Assembly (NCBI GenBank): GCA_949752745.1 | Contig: OX457033.1 | Coordinates: forward strand, 21,285,066 to 21,349,065 | DNA: 64,000 bases | Direction of reading: 5' to 3' | From: Protula sp. h YS-2021 | Taxonomy: Eukaryota; Annelida; Polychaeta; Sabellida; Serpulidae | Shown here: one piece after another, positions 11,668 to 22,627 of the stretch | Position numbering within the stretch: the first letter of the stretch is position 1 | How the letters are laid out: every line of letters begins with the position of its first letter | Notes under the pieces: generated by a model | What the model saw: the letters and a program-made list of their open reading frames with translations, nothing else | The model's database searches: none | Told to the model about the DNA's origin: nothing | Program-made: the position numbers and the translations under genes

Positions 11668-12062
11668 TTACAATAAATCACCATCACTTCTTTTTAATAT
11701 ATTTACAAAATCAAACATATTCTGATCTCTTTCTCTATGCAATATATAATATACACAATAAAAACCGCATGAAGATGATATTGGTGTTTGTAATGGTATG
11801 GAATAATACATATAGTCATTCCTTAAAAACGTTTCTAAACGATCATCTAGAGGTAAAAGTCCATAAGAGTCAAAATATTCTACAGGGTCTTTGTCATAAT
11901 ACACTGTCACCCAATGTTCTCCTGGTTCATCATGATCGTCTGTGTTGATGACATAGGCACCGCGTTGTAAAGATGGTAACTGATCCATGGAAACACGCCT
12001 TGAAACAAGTCTTTTGTCATGACATCATGGCTTAATATGGCATTGATCTGCTTCGTATTCAT
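11668..12062 (-). pseudogene. Adenain-type cysteine protease (Polinton PRO), frameshifted
   Basis: The frame from ATG 12062 (MNTKQINAILSHDVMTK) reaches GVFP. A one-base loss near 11990 then moves the remaining 107 residues (from DQLPSLQRGAYV) to another frame ending at 11668. Family features are all visible: the His region GEHWVTVYYD, the acidic EYFDSYG and the nucleophile in SSSCGFYCVYY. This is the C5-like maturation protease used by adenoviruses and Polintons to process capsid proteins. Its ATG overlaps the stop of the capsid-like gene upstream (ATGA). Only the shift seems damaging; catalytic residues remain. Confidence 0.85.
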
Positions 12063-13430
12063 GACTGGTAGTCGGATTGGATGCTGTGATTTGCACTTAT
12101 TTCAATAATGTTATCAAATTCAGCATAGACGATGAAATTGATTGTATGTTGCAAAGCCCTGCCAAAATTCATTTCTAGCCGCAAGTTTCCATGCTTAATA
12201 AGAGGATAATGATCATCACCATCAAAATCAGGTGTTAAGTCAAACGAAAATAAAGCATAACCTCTAGGCCAATCTTTCCGCTTTATAATAGAACTTTTCT
12301 CACCATTCAATCTATCAAAAGATTTGTAAAGAGTTTTAAAAGCGTTCAGGTATTTGTTCTGTGCAATGTCAAGCTTGAAAGGTGTGGATAGGACTGGTTC
12401 ACCATCCGTGTACAGTTGCATGTAGTCCAGATCAAAATGTTTGAGATCGTATGGATTTCTCAATGCTGTTCCACCAAAGGCTTCATTATAAACCAGACCA
12501 ATGACAATGCGTTTTGGTAATTGACCCAAAAAGATGTTATCTTTCACAAAACACTGAAAACCTGCTGGAATGGCTAAAACTTTACATTCTTTTCCAGTGA
12601 TGAGAAACCTGGCAGGACTTTTCATCAATGCATCTCTATGTCCCAACTGAATACCTGGACTATCCTTCACTTTGCGAATGGTTAAAAATGCCTCTTTCAC
12701 TTCTACTTATAGGTATTATTTGCAGCCATCAATACATATTCATCTTTTTGTCTATGTAAACGCAATTTCAAACTGATGCCATTAGGAAGATAACAATCCT
12801 GCTCAAACAAATCTACCCTTAAACCACCTGTTAGCATAAAATCACGGCTGAGACGTGTATGCAAATAACGATTATGTAAGACATTATTTCCTTGCTCAGC
12901 TAAGTCACCACCGTCAGCATTGACATGAAAACTTGATACATATCTTTCATGAATAGCTCTTTAACCTCATAAGTATTCATTGACCCCGCAGTATCCTTAT
13001 AAATGAGACGCATAGAGCGCTCAGAGTGGAGACTTTCTTCCGAGTTATGAATGAGGTGAGAGATAATGCCGGTATAACCATGGGCATTGTTACTATGGGA
13101 TACCAATCGATCATTTAGAAATAATTCAATATTTGACCATAACCCATTAAACAAATCAGTGATGCATGACACATTATCATCTGCGCCACATACTGTTCCA
13201 TCAGCCTTTACAATGCGGCATATAATATGAAGTTTGCTGTTCTTTAAATCTAGATATTCTTCTGTACTCGCAGGAATGTAGAATTCTATTGGAGCGCCCT
13301 CTCTAATGGTGGTCAGTGGTTGATAGTCTACATTATAATTTTTCTTTACAGCAGTTTGCGTTGGTGGTATGTGAAACCATTTCAATGGAGAAAGACTACA
13401 TTCACACGAATGATTATGAATGAAAGACAT
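12059..13430 (-). pseudogene. Major-capsid-like (hexon-type, F54H12.2-like) protein, two frameshifts
   Basis: The first part (13430-12900, 176 residues) starts MSFIHNHSCECS and contains the family's PPTQT segment near residue 20. The middle part (about 12900-12720, including NRYLHTRLSRDF) lies in another frame. The last part (12700-12059) includes GQLPKRIVIGLVYNEAFGG and the characteristic FDLTPDFDGDDHYPLIKHGN. Together they cover about 455 codons, close to full length for the double-jelly-roll capsid family that databases often list as F54H12.2-like. Frame breaks lie near 12900 and 12707. The final TGA overlaps the protease ATG. Confidence 0.8.
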
Positions 13431-13433
13431 TTT

Positions 13434-13791
13434 TCAAAAGATATCTTTTTTAATGTTTTTTGATATTATCCGTCTGGCTGTTTTTCGTCTTCTCGCACGT
13501 TTCGTCGGTTGCACTCTCTTTTGTCCTCCTAGCACATCGCCAATCACATGCTGTTCAACTCGGCCTGTGCAACTCTTTCGCGACATTCTTTGTAGCCTTT
13601 TTAAGATGTGGCGCAACGATCTTAGCCCCAGCCTTAAGTAGTGGAATACCTTTACGAGCCAATGATCCCAGTATTGAACCAATACCATCACTATGTTGGA
13701 TTCGCGCTCCTTTAAATCCTGGTAATTCCCCGCCAACTTGACGAAGAAAATGGTTGCGATATGCAGACGGATCGTGCGTGTAGGCTTTCAT
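13434..13791 (-). pseudogene. Small basic virion protein (pVI/pX-like), frameshifted
   Basis: The N-terminal frame (13791-13555, from MKAYTHDPSAYRNHFLRQ) contains a Gly/Ile-rich segment (GIGSILGSLARKGIPLLK) and KIVAPHLKK. The frame then shifts near 13560 to a very basic C-terminus (KRARRRKTARRIISKNIKK) ending at 13434. Glycine-rich amphipathic plus basic tail is the usual look of the small Polinton/adintovirus core or membrane-active protein. The ATG overlaps the stop of the gene upstream (ATGA), and the capsid ATG follows after only a few bases. Confidence 0.6.
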
Positions 13792-14536
13792 AATGCATTT
13801 GGTCGAAAATGAAGTTTACAGATCAACTTTCCAGTTTGAAATGGAACATTATGGCCTGTGGCATCCTTAATATTCATTTCTATCATGTCAAATTTGGATG
13901 TGTTTACAGGAACATAATGAGGTTCTTCATACGTTTTCATGACAATGTCACCATCAACACCTCGAGTGGGAGCAGAACGTAGCAAAGGAACATAGTAATC
14001 GCCACCAACTTATGGTTCACAAATACTACAATACACATAGAGTGTATAAAATCCCTGTTTCACATCGGCTTTATGTTCAGCTGTACACGTTTCATTGATC
14101 TGGGATAAATCCTAAAATCTCGGCTAATCCAGCGGAGAATGACACTTCAAAGTTATAATTTATGAAAAGAAAAACTTATTTTATCATACTTTATCCAAAT
14201 AGCTTCTTTAAGGTCATCTTTCATAGAATTAGTCGCTTCTACATTCACTGCATTACATATTTCTTGTATGAATCTGTAGTAACCATAATAAATAGTGATT
14301 GTGTCATGGACCGAATCTGTAAGTGGTTGTTGTCGATATTTAATAGAATAGTCCATTCCATGTCTCATGGTTGTCCATGCATGTGGATATTGAATTTCAG
14401 CTAAAGCCATCTCATATTTTTCTTTCAGATAGATGGTTCGAGGCATACGAGTTTGATAAGTAGAAGCCTTGTTGTTGGGATAATAGTTTATACTAGCATT
14501 GCTAGGTAAAGTAATGTAAAAACTTGTTGACTCCAT
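13788..14536 (-). pseudogene. Penton-like minor capsid protein, broken
   Basis: The N-terminal ORF (14536-14153, 127 residues) starts MESTSFYITLPSNASINYYP and has the family's MPRTIYL and EIQYPHAW segments. The C-terminal frame (13985-13788) has APTRGVDGDIVMKTYEEPHY and ends KLICKLHFRPNAL. The 170 bases between them hold stops and frame changes. Layout and motifs fit the minor capsid (penton) gene that Polintons place next to the major capsid gene. At least two lesions. Confidence 0.7.
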
Positions 14537-14758
14537 GATGACTAAATGGAATATGTGCGTTGACGGAATGGATGCCTATATACATCACTATATCACGCGC
14601 CATTCCTACAAGTATGCAAATGGTGTTTCTCATAATCTTTCACATCATGGTCTATTACTTCTCCTTCACAACAAGCACTTGCACATCTTATTTTTACAGG
14701 AATACATCTTATTTTTACAGGAATATGATTTGTCGTATCTTGACAACAACATAACTCT
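14537..14758. other. Gap between minus-arm Polinton genes
   Basis: No gene seen. It contains a perfect 21-bp-class tandem duplication near 14687-14727 (atcttatttttacaggaata, twice). Confidence 0.5.
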
Positions 14759-15317
14759 TTAAGCCATGTTAAAAATGTCCCATCCTTCAGGAAACTGTCT
14801 TTGTTGACGCTGTTTCATTTCTTTTGTAATGTCATCACGAGTGGTCTTTTTACTAAACATTGTTTTTGGAATATTAGCATCTTCAATTTCCTGGATAAAC
14901 GGATGCCAATCATGTCGTGGTTCTCCTCGTTCTTTTATTCTTGTAGCAACCAATGCTTCTTTCATCAAATCAACAATGTCAGAATTTGTAATGACATCGC
15001 CCGTTTTCAACACAAGTTCATTTTTCTCTGTCCATTTTACACCATGTTTTTTTCAGTTCTGCTACAAGTTGTATTACTTTTCCATGATAGATAGGTTGAA
15101 AATGATTTAAAAATAATTTTTCTGGTTTTTCAGACGGAACAGGCTTTTGGCGTTGCTGTTGTGACTGACTTGTTCGTAAATGACCGCCAAAAAGTTGAGA
15201 CATTTTCATAGCCTTTTCACGAGTTCGTTTCCCACGTAAAAGTTTATTTACTTTTGTTTTAATGTCATTTTTCTTTTCTGATAACATTTTGTATTCATAT
15301 TCAGGAATGAGAACCAT
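14759..15317 (-). pseudogene. Polinton structural/unknown protein, one frameshift
   Basis: Two ORFs that look like one gene. The N-terminal part 15317-15018 starts MVLIPEYEYKMLSEKK and is Lys/Arg/Gln-rich. The C-terminal part 15013-14759 has GDVITNSDIVDLMKEALV. A shift near 15015-15045 splits them. The combination of a basic low-complexity N-terminus and an 'SDIVDL' C-terminal domain recurs in Polinton gene sets. Function not known. Confidence 0.55.
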
Positions 15318-15329
15318 TTTCTAAGTATG

Positions 15330-15658
15330 TTTCATTTTAACAGCAGTTGAGCTAACAAGGGCAATGCAAATTTAGCAATAGCTCCAATGAATTCTCCTTT
15401 CTGATTAATCAACTTCTTTTTTCTTAGAAGTGATATCTTCTTATCTGCTAGAGTACGTAGAGTATGACGTCCATGCTTGAACCTTAAACCTTTTTGAGCT
15501 TAAGGGTAAATGTCCTCGCAATATATTCAAACAAATTTAAAACAAGCTGGTTAATTCCTCCTTCGTAGCTTGCTGTAGCAAGGATTTACGCCGTTTAGGC
15601 CCACTGCGTACAAGCACATGAAGAAAAGGTTGGTTCGCTCGAATACGTTTAGACATCT
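15330..15658 (-). pseudogene. Small basic Polinton protein remnant
   Basis: Starts at ATG 15658 (MSKRIRANQPFLHVLV) and runs in frame to KEELTSLF, then stops. The remaining sequence in shifted frames reads ICLNILRGHLPL and then a Lys-rich ..SKKKEVDQSE. The pattern of a short basic protein with a 'LNxLxGxxPLS' segment and a KK-rich region matches a small conserved Polinton/adintovirus ORF of uncertain role. At least two lesions. Confidence 0.5.
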
Positions 15659-15671
15659 TGACTGCGAATGG

Positions 15672-16325
15672 TTAAATGAGTTGGTTCTTGTTCATACACC
15701 GCTTTATCAATATATACATAATGTGTATCTTTGGTAAAATGCGAATAAGTAGTTGATCATTTGTCTTTGGCTTTAAGACAATGAATAAATAACCATGAGG
15801 TTTACTAGTAGCATCCTGATAGGATTCTATGAGAAATTGAGATCTTCCAGGATACATTTGTCGCGCTAATGTACTTTGTTGACTCTCTCTAGGATTTTTA
15901 AACAGAATGATGTAATGTGTATTCAAACTAATATTTCGCATCTCTTTACCATGATGGAATAAATTATGGACAAAAAAAATGATGCTTAGATTTTGATAAC
16001 TGCTGCCAACATTAAAGAGACGTGTTATACGCTCATCACTATGACATTTATTCATTAAGTCATCAATGATGAGTAATTTTGGTTTTTTCGGGTTAAAACG
16101 CTCTTCAATGTCATCTGGAATGCCTTGGTAAAATTCCACATTTTTCATTCCCTTGTATAAAGGCTGATCTGCTGCATAGAGCCATAAAATGCTTTTTGGA
16201 GAGGATTTAATCAACTTCTGTTCTAGAATTTCCCTGACCAGAGACATTTTACCACTGCCTGTAGGTCCAGAGACCAAACATGTAAATCGATGCTTCATTT
16301 TTGAATGTCTGTTTCTTTCACCCAA
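15672..16325 (-). pseudogene. A32/FtsK-like genome packaging ATPase, Walker A altered
   Basis: 217-residue ORF. Walker A is GPTGSGKMS (residues about 19-27): the Ser/Thr that normally follows the invariant Lys and binds Mg is Met. Walker B is LLIIDDLM. A later IIFFVHNLFHHGKEMR..NTHYIILFKNPR block fits the sensor region of the A32-type packaging ATPases of Polintons. It is the outermost gene of the minus arm. The ORF is otherwise open, but Ser/Thr to Met should abolish normal nucleotide hydrolysis, and the last about 20 residues may be read-through. It may be called a CDS if one trusts the open frame alone. Confidence 0.75.
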
Positions 16326-16329
16326 CTGT

Positions 16330-16744
16330 TAAACTTGTTTGGCCAACCTAACCACTTGACAAATAATTCTTTCACACCTCATCTTTTACGTGTTTTCAAT
16401 GTATATCTAGATTCTCCTCTTAGATACTTAATAAAGTGCGTTGCCAAAGATTATACCTAGTTACTCAAATATATGCCCTCGTAAAGATTTATGGATTCTG
16501 TGTGAATATTTTAACAGAATAAGCGGTTGGCACATCAATAAATAGATTATTTGCTAAGCTTAATTTCGGTTCGCTGTGTGGTTCATATGTATGTTCTTTG
16601 CTTTATTCTATATGTTCTATATGTTCTATGCCTATACGAAAGTGCCCGAAGTGTCATGGACATTTTACTGAGATATTTCAGATATAATTAGATTCAAATG
16701 TAAACATAAAGATCGACGTTTTGTGGATCGTTTTATACCTCATA
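16330..16744. other. Right flank of Polinton, edge unresolved
   Basis: No gene. It contains a short tandem ctatatgtt repeat near 16607-16630. I looked for a copy of the 5.1-5.5 kb sequence in inverted orientation and saw none, so the element's terminus is not placed. Confidence 0.4.
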
Positions 16745-17460
16745 TAAATGACGCTATCATTAAGTATTAATGTACGGGATATTCGCCAGAAAAGCAAACG
16801 GATGGCTCTGTTCAAAGAATTTAAAAATACATAATGGAATATTATAATGCTACAGGAGAGCCACTCAACAAGTGATGACCTAAATGTCTGGGAAAGCGAA
16901 TGGGGTGGGATTATAATTTGCAGCCATTGGACAAATAGAAGTGCAGGTGTGATGTTCCTGACGTCCAATAATTTGACTACCACTGATGAAAAAAATTATG
17001 ATGGCGGCAATATTCAATATATAATCATTAAAGTCAACTTAATTCAACTGAGTATTTTCAATATCTATTCCCCAAACAAAGATGCTGACCAACTAAAATT
17101 TATCAGAACCTTATGGCAATATTGTCTGACATAAGGTGTGATGAATTTATTATAGGCGGTGACTTTAATTTGGTGCTTTCGCCCCTTGATAAATTTGTCG
17201 GCCGTTCTCCATCCAAAAAAGCCTTTCAACTATGGAAAACATTATAGAATCGTTCAATTTAACAGATATATGGCGTTACTGTAACCCAAATAAAAAGCAG
17301 TATACCTGGTCTCAAAAGTCACCGAGAGTCCTTTGTCGGCTCGATTACTTTTTGGTCACACCGGGTGTTGTGAAAGCCACAAAGAAAACGAACATTTCAT
17401 ACTGTCCATTTACTGACCATACAATTTTGATGAAATTCTTTTCATACAAACTTAACTGAC
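16745..17460 (+). mobile_element. LINE (L1/Tx1-like) 5' fragment: APE endonuclease domain
   Basis: The translated plus strand shows the start of a non-LTR ORF2: NVRDIRQKSKRMALF, then IIMLQESHST, then GVMFLTSNN. One frame later come FNIYSPNKDA, FIIGGDFNLVLSP, KKQYTWSQKSP and RLDYFLV. LQExH, GGDFN and RLDYFL are signature segments of the APE-type endonuclease. A frameshift lies near 17120, and a stop in front of IIMLQES. It ends after the endonuclease; no reverse transcriptase follows. Truncated, dead copy. Confidence 0.85.
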
Positions 17461-18561
17461 GCCTTAGACTGACACCTAACACCTTTTCTTAAAATTTAAG
17501 GAAAGGTAGCAGTCATTACTACCTTCCTTGCTATTATAATAAATGTTGACTTAAACCCAATAGAAGTTGATTGTATGTACTTTGAACATGTGTCCACGTA
17601 GCTAATATTATTATTGTTTTGGAAGTGTACCACAAATAATGGAAATATTGATGAAGAACTAATTTTAATTGAGATCTTAACCCATGCAAGGATATGGTTT
17701 CCTTGTCATTGTATTTAAAGGCAACGGACATTATTACTTATGTTCCTTTTAGTTTATTTGGTGATTCTTCCCCCAAAATTGGGGGATTTATTGGCGATAA
17801 AACATGTACATAGACCTACTGCCTTGAAATTTTGATTACAAATTATGCTTATATGTTTTAATCCTGACATCAGCATTCATGAGCTGAGGCATTATGCATG
17901 AGCAGTCTAATTTTTACTTTACAAAAGCTTTCAGTTCGCTTAACTCCACTTTATGATGGGTTTCCCTTCATCATGTGATTGAATTCACACACAATAGGGT
18001 TAATTTTTGTCATTGCAGTTCGAATACTCTTAGGCATTCTGATTAGGTAATGAGAAACGACAGGTAAATATCAATACGGCATTCCTTTTCATATTTTGGC
18101 AAACACGCTCCATTCTTAGCAGGCAAGAATTTTTTGTCTGAAAATGAGTTGAAGAGGTGTTTTGTTTGGTACAAGCCCGGATTCAGCACTTTGAAAAGCT
18201 GTACTTTTATGTTCTTGAGTTTACAGTACGGCAGATACCTTGACTTTTTATATTAACATTTATGACATTAAACTTTCACAACAAAAGGACAGAATCCAGT
18301 AATTTTGAGCACTTTCAGCCCACTGCAACTGTCTTCCCTTCATCTACGTCATCTCTAACCAAGAGGGAACGGAGAAAAATATCAAATTTTTCAAATCAAA
18401 CCTTCACTGATTGAATGGAGATAGCGGAGTCAAGACAATAATCTTAGTGTAATTTAATTGCAACTATTCGATTACTGATGTTAGTGAGAATTAGTTAATA
18501 ACTTTTCATAATGCTTGCTTTGCAGTCACGAACGAGACAAGTATTCTACTTGTACGTGAAG
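17461..18561. other. Intronic sequence, no gene
   Basis: AT-rich, with no feature recognised except LINE-adjacent sequence of unknown origin. Confidence 0.4.
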
Positions 18562-19663
18562 ATCTAGAGTGCATCCATCTTACTTCAGCAAACTATCTAC
18601 TCGAAGCGCAGTCATTCAAGGCAATGTTGTCTGAGTCGAAATGGACAATGAAATGCCCAGTGATCGTTCAGTTATTGATAAATCTTGGGATGTCCTGCAA
18701 AGTGACGGAGTCAGGTCTATTTTTTGATAGAGCGGCGAGTGACACAGTGCGAGTCAATACACGAAGCTTCTGGCTCCTTATATATAGGATTAAGGTTTTC
18801 ACATTTCGCCAAATCAAGAAAGTGGAACTTTCTGACACCCAAACCTCACACCTTCCCACTTTTCCTCTCAAAATAGAGTAACCGGTTACCAAATCTTCAG
18901 TTTTCTGCTGCCGCTGAGTCAGAGGGAGATAAAGACTTACTTTGTCTTACACTGCAGTCTCACGGTAAAGTATAGAATCTATGGATGGGCCCAGAAGCCA
19001 GACGTTTAGCTAAATGTCTCAACCAGAAGACAATTCCGTCTCCGTCACATCAAGCACTTTGGCCAAGGAAGATGTACCATCCAGAGGCTCGATCCAAGAC
19101 ATGGCTCGGTTAGTTCCAGTGCAGTGTTGCACGCCATTTCCGGATAACGATGACCCACTTCTCTATATGACAAAAGCCCAACCATCGCAGAAAATTTTTG
19201 CACCACTGGCTTCTGGGCCCATCCATAGATTCTATACTTTACCGTGAGACTGCAGTGTACGACGAAGTAAGTCTTTATATCCCTCTGACTCAGCGGCAGC
19301 AGAAAACTGAAGATTTGGAAACCGGTTACTCTATTTTGAGAGGAAAAGTGGGAAGGTGTGAGGTTTGGGTGTCAGAGAGCTCCAATTCCTTGATTTGGTG
19401 AAATGTGAAACCTTTAATCCTAGTTGATCTACAGATATCGTGTATAAGGAGCCAGAAGCTTCGTGTATGTATTCGCACTGTGTCACTCGCCGCTCTATCC
19501 AAAAATAGACCTGACTCCGTCACTTTGCAGGACATCCCAAGCTTTATCAATAACTGAACGATCACTGGGCATTTCATTGTCCATTTCGACTCAGACAACA
19601 TTGCCTTGAATGATTGCGCTCTGAGTAGATAGATTGCTGAAGTTGGATGGGTGCACTCTAGAT
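18562..19663. repeat. 1.1-kb inverted repeat (hairpin) with 204-bp spacer
   Basis: The left arm 18562-19001 and right arm 19206-19663 are near-complementary over about 440 bp. For example, gatgggcccagaagccag on the left mirrors ctggcttctgggcccatc on the right, and caaggcaatgttg mirrors caacattgccttg. The arms differ by small indels. The spacer (19002-19205) is not obviously coding. The right arm abuts the first unit of the EGF array. It could be a foldback element or an inverted duplication. Confidence 0.9.
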
Positions 19664-19842
19664 ATATGTTTAAAAATGTGTTGCAGATGTCTCAACCAAA
19701 TGGAGTCCACACAGATTGCAGTATCGGAGTATGGGTTTGATGCACATCTGTGCTGATGTTGTATAATAAACCAGAAGAAAATAACTTACTGCAACTTCTA
19801 TATAGGTGACTAAAAGTTTATTTCATATTTTGACATCTTTAC

Positions 19843-19956
19843 CTATATCACATAATGTACCGTTGAATCCTGGGGCACATCGGCATGAGAAACGAGACTC
19901 CTCGTTGTCACATGATCCCCCATTCTGGCAAGGCAATGACGCACACTCATTCACAT
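19843..19956 (-). CDS. Array EGF exon 29 (type C), intact
   Basis: 114 nt, phase 1-1. Reads [16 protein letters not shown] then CRCAPGFNGTLCDIG. Unique changes: EES for EEA and CDIG for CEIG. It is the last array exon in transcription order. Confidence 0.85.
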
Positions 19957-20138
19957 CTAAAAAGAAAAAAAATGTTAAAGAATTGATTCGATGAATTTCA
20001 GGACATGTATAACCATATCAATTAGAGTGGAACATAAATCTAGCTTTTAAAATCAATTTTTATTTGCATAACTTCATTGCTAATTTTTTATTAAAAACTT
20101 AAAGCAATAATTTTTTAAACATATTACAGATAACTAAT

Positions 20139-20251
20139 CTGTATGGCAGGTATCACTAGTTCATCCAGCAAAGCAGTCACGGATATAGCTATCAATACCG
20201 TCCACACATCTTGCAGAAACAGAGCACGTTTTTGATTTGCACTCTTGACAT
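20139..20251 (-). pseudogene. Representative dead exon B of the array unit
   Basis: Counterpart of paralogue A exon 55187-55300, recognisable from TGCTCT, GTGTGGACGG and ATTGATAGCTA blocks. It is 113 nt, one base short near its start, so entry from phase 1 is out of frame. One EGF cysteine codon is CGT (Arg), and the donor GT is AT. The same defects occur in every array copy; the exon's high end lies about 94 bases below each A exon. Some copies also lack 5 bases at the low end. Confidence 0.8.
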
Positions 20252-20345
20252 CTTAAAGGAAACAAATAATATGTTTACAGGATAAATCTTGTTGCGACAA
20301 CAGTATAGTTGACTAAAAGACTTTTATGCTTATGCGCATCTTTAC

Positions 20346-20459
20346 CTATTTCGCATAATGTACCGTTGAATCCTGGGGCACAGCGGCATGAGAAACGAGC
20401 CTCCTCGTTGTCACATGAAGCGCCGTTCTGGCACGGCAACGATGCACATTCGTTCACAT
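20346..20459 (-). CDS. Array EGF exon 28 (type A), intact
   Basis: 114 nt, phase 1-1, six cysteines; standard type A sequence ([27 protein letters not shown]). Carries the O-glucose (CxSxPC), O-fucose (CxxxxSC) and hydroxylation (CxNxxxxFxCxC) consensus motifs. Confidence 0.85.
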
Positions 20460-20572
20460 CTGAAAATAAAAAATATACCTTTTAAAATCAATTGGCATTT
20501 GAATACTTTTTTGGCGATTATATGAAAGATTAAAAACGATAATGTTTACAAATGTGTTGCAGATGTCTCAAC

Positions 20573-20685
20573 CAAATGGAAGGTGTCACCAGTGTATCCA
20601 GCAAAGCAACCTCAGGTATAACTACCAATAGAGTCCACACAGATTGCAGTATCAGAGTCTGGGTTTGATGCACACGCATTCACAT
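20573..20685 (-). pseudogene. Representative dead exon B' of the array unit
   Basis: Second counterpart of the 55187-55300 exon. 113 nt. Reads DVNACASNPDSDTAICVDSI, so the Cys after NP is Asp. A TGA stands where another Cys codon is expected (YT*GC), and a later Cys is Phe. It repeats in most units between exon A and the next C with the same TGA. Confidence 0.8.
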
Positions 20686-20780
20686 CTGTGCTGATGTTGT
20701 ATAATAAACCAGAAGAAAATAACTTACTGCAACTTCTATATAGGTGACTAAAAGTTTATTTCATATTTTGACATCTTTAC

Positions 20781-20894
20781 CTATTTCACATAATGTACCG
20801 TTGAATCCTGGGGTACATCGGCATGAGAAACGAGCCTCCTCGTTGTCACATGATCCTCCATTCTGGCAAGGCAACGACGCACACTCATTCACAT
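20781..20894 (-). CDS. Array EGF exon 27 (type C), intact
   Basis: 114 nt, phase 1-1, six cysteines; CQNGGSC and CRCTPGFNG, the usual type C signature. Confidence 0.85.
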
Positions 20895-21254
20895 CTAAAA
20901 AGAAAAAAATCTTAAAGAATTGATACGATGAATTTCAGGACATGTATAACCATATCGATGAGAGTGGAACATAAATATAGATTTTAAAATCAATTTTTAT
21001 TTGCACAACTTCATTGCTAATTTTTTATTAAAAACTTAAAGCAATAATTTTTTAAACATATCGCAGATAACTAATCTGTAGGTATCACTAGGGTATCCAG
21101 CAAAGCAGTCACGGGTATAGCTATCAATACCGTCCACACATCTTGCAGAAACAGAGCACGTTCTTGATTTGCACTCTTGACATCTTAAAGGAAGCAAATA
21201 ATATATTTACAGTATAGTTGACTAAAAGACTTTTATGCTTATGCGCATCTTTAC

Positions 21255-21368
21255 CTATTTCGCATAATGTACCGTTGAATCCTGGGGCACAGCGGCATGA
21301 GAAACGAGCCTCCTCGTTGTCACATGAAGCGCCGTTCTGGCACGGCAACGATGCACATTCGTTCACAT
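21255..21368 (-). CDS. Array EGF exon 26 (type A), intact
   Basis: 114 nt, phase 1-1; matches the type A consensus with all six cysteines. Confidence 0.85.
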
Positions 21369-21689
21369 CTGAAAATAAAAAATATACCTTTTAAAATCAA
21401 TTGGCATTTGAATACTTTTTTGGCGATTATATGAAAGATTAAAAACGATAATGTTTACAAATGTGTTGCAGATGTCTCAACCAAATGGAAGGTGTCACCA
21501 GTGTATCCAGCAAAGCAACCTCAGGTATAACTACCAATAGAGTCCACACAGATTGCAGTATCAGAGTCTGGGTTTGATGCACACGCATTCACATCTGTGC
21601 TGATGTTGTATAATAAATCAGAAGAAAATAACTTACTGCAACTTCTATATAGGTGACTAAAAGTTTATTTCATATTTTGACATCTTTAC

Positions 21690-21804
21690 CTATTTCACAT
21701 AATGTACCGTTGAATCCTGGGGCACATCGGCATAAAAAAACGAGCCTCCTCGTTGTCACATAATCCCCCGTTCTGGCAAGGCAATGACGCACACTCATTC
21801 ACAT
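21690..21804 (-). pseudogene. Array EGF exon 25 (type C), frameshifted
   Basis: 115 nt, one base too long because of an A-run (cataaaaaaacg in place of catgagaaacg). Inclusion would shift frame; skipping would not. Confidence 0.8.
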
Positions 21805-22192
21805 CTAAAAAGAAAAAAATCTTAAAGAATTGATACGATGAATTTCAGGACATGTATAACCATATCAATGAGAGTGGAACATAAATATAGCTTTTAAAAT
21901 CAATTTTTATTTGCACAACTTGATTACTAATTTTTTATTAAAAACTTAAAGCAATAATTTTTTAAACATATCGCAGATAACTAATCTGTATGGCAGGTAT
22001 CACTAGGGTATCCAGCAAAGCAGTCACGGGTATAGCTATCAATACCGTCCACACATCTTGCAGAAACAGAGCACGTTCTTGATTTGCACTCTTGACATCT
22101 TAAAGGAAACAAATAATATGTTTACAGGATAAATCTTGTTGCGACAACAGTATAGTTGACTAAAAGACTTTTATGCTTATGCGCATCTTTAC

Positions 22193-22306
22193 CTATTTCG
22201 CATAATGTACCGTTGAATCCTGGGGCACAGCGGCATGAGAAACGAGCCTCCTCGTTGTCACATGAAGCGCCGTTCTGGCACGGCAACGATGCACATTCGT
22301 TCACAT
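22193..22306 (-). CDS. Array EGF exon 24 (type A), intact
   Basis: 114 nt, phase 1-1; type A consensus, six cysteines. Confidence 0.85.
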
Positions 22307-22627
22307 CTGAAAATAAAAAATATACCTTTTAAAATCAATTGGCATTTGAATACTTTTTTGGCGATTATATGAAAGATTAAAAACGATAATGTTTACAAAT
22401 GTGTTGCAGATGTCTCAACCAAATGGAAGGTGTCACCAGTGTATCCAGCAAAGCAACCTCAGGTATAACTACCAATAGAGTCCACACAGATTGCAGTATC
22501 AGAGTCTGGGTTTGATGCACACGAATTCACATCTGTGCTGATGTTGTATAATAAATCAGAAGAAAATAACTTACTGCAACTTCTATATAGGTGACTAAAA
22601 GTTTATTTCATATTTTGACATCTTTAC

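Larger units (their letters stand above)
5400..16600. mobile_element. Degraded Polinton/Maverick (adintovirus-like) element
   Basis: A block of virus-like genes in two converging arms. The plus arm (5.5-11.3 kb) has a Cys-rich ORF, a protein-primed family B DNA polymerase and small unknown ORFs. The minus arm (16.3-11.7 kb) has a packaging ATPase, small structural proteins, penton-like, membrane-active-like and major-capsid-like proteins and an adenain-type protease. This is the known gene set and layout of Polintons/adintoviruses. Adjacent minus-arm genes overlap by ATGA, a compact viral-style arrangement. Lesions in nearly every gene mark an old, inactive insertion. No retroviral-type integrase and no clear terminal inverted repeats were found, so both edges are approximate. 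It lies inside an intron of paralogue B. Confidence 0.85.

Noticed and set aside
13420..13741. Plus-strand ORFs over the Polinton structural genes
   Set aside because: Shadows of the minus-strand small basic protein gene.
16678..16983. 101-codon minus-strand ORF
   Set aside because: Antisense to the LINE endonuclease start.
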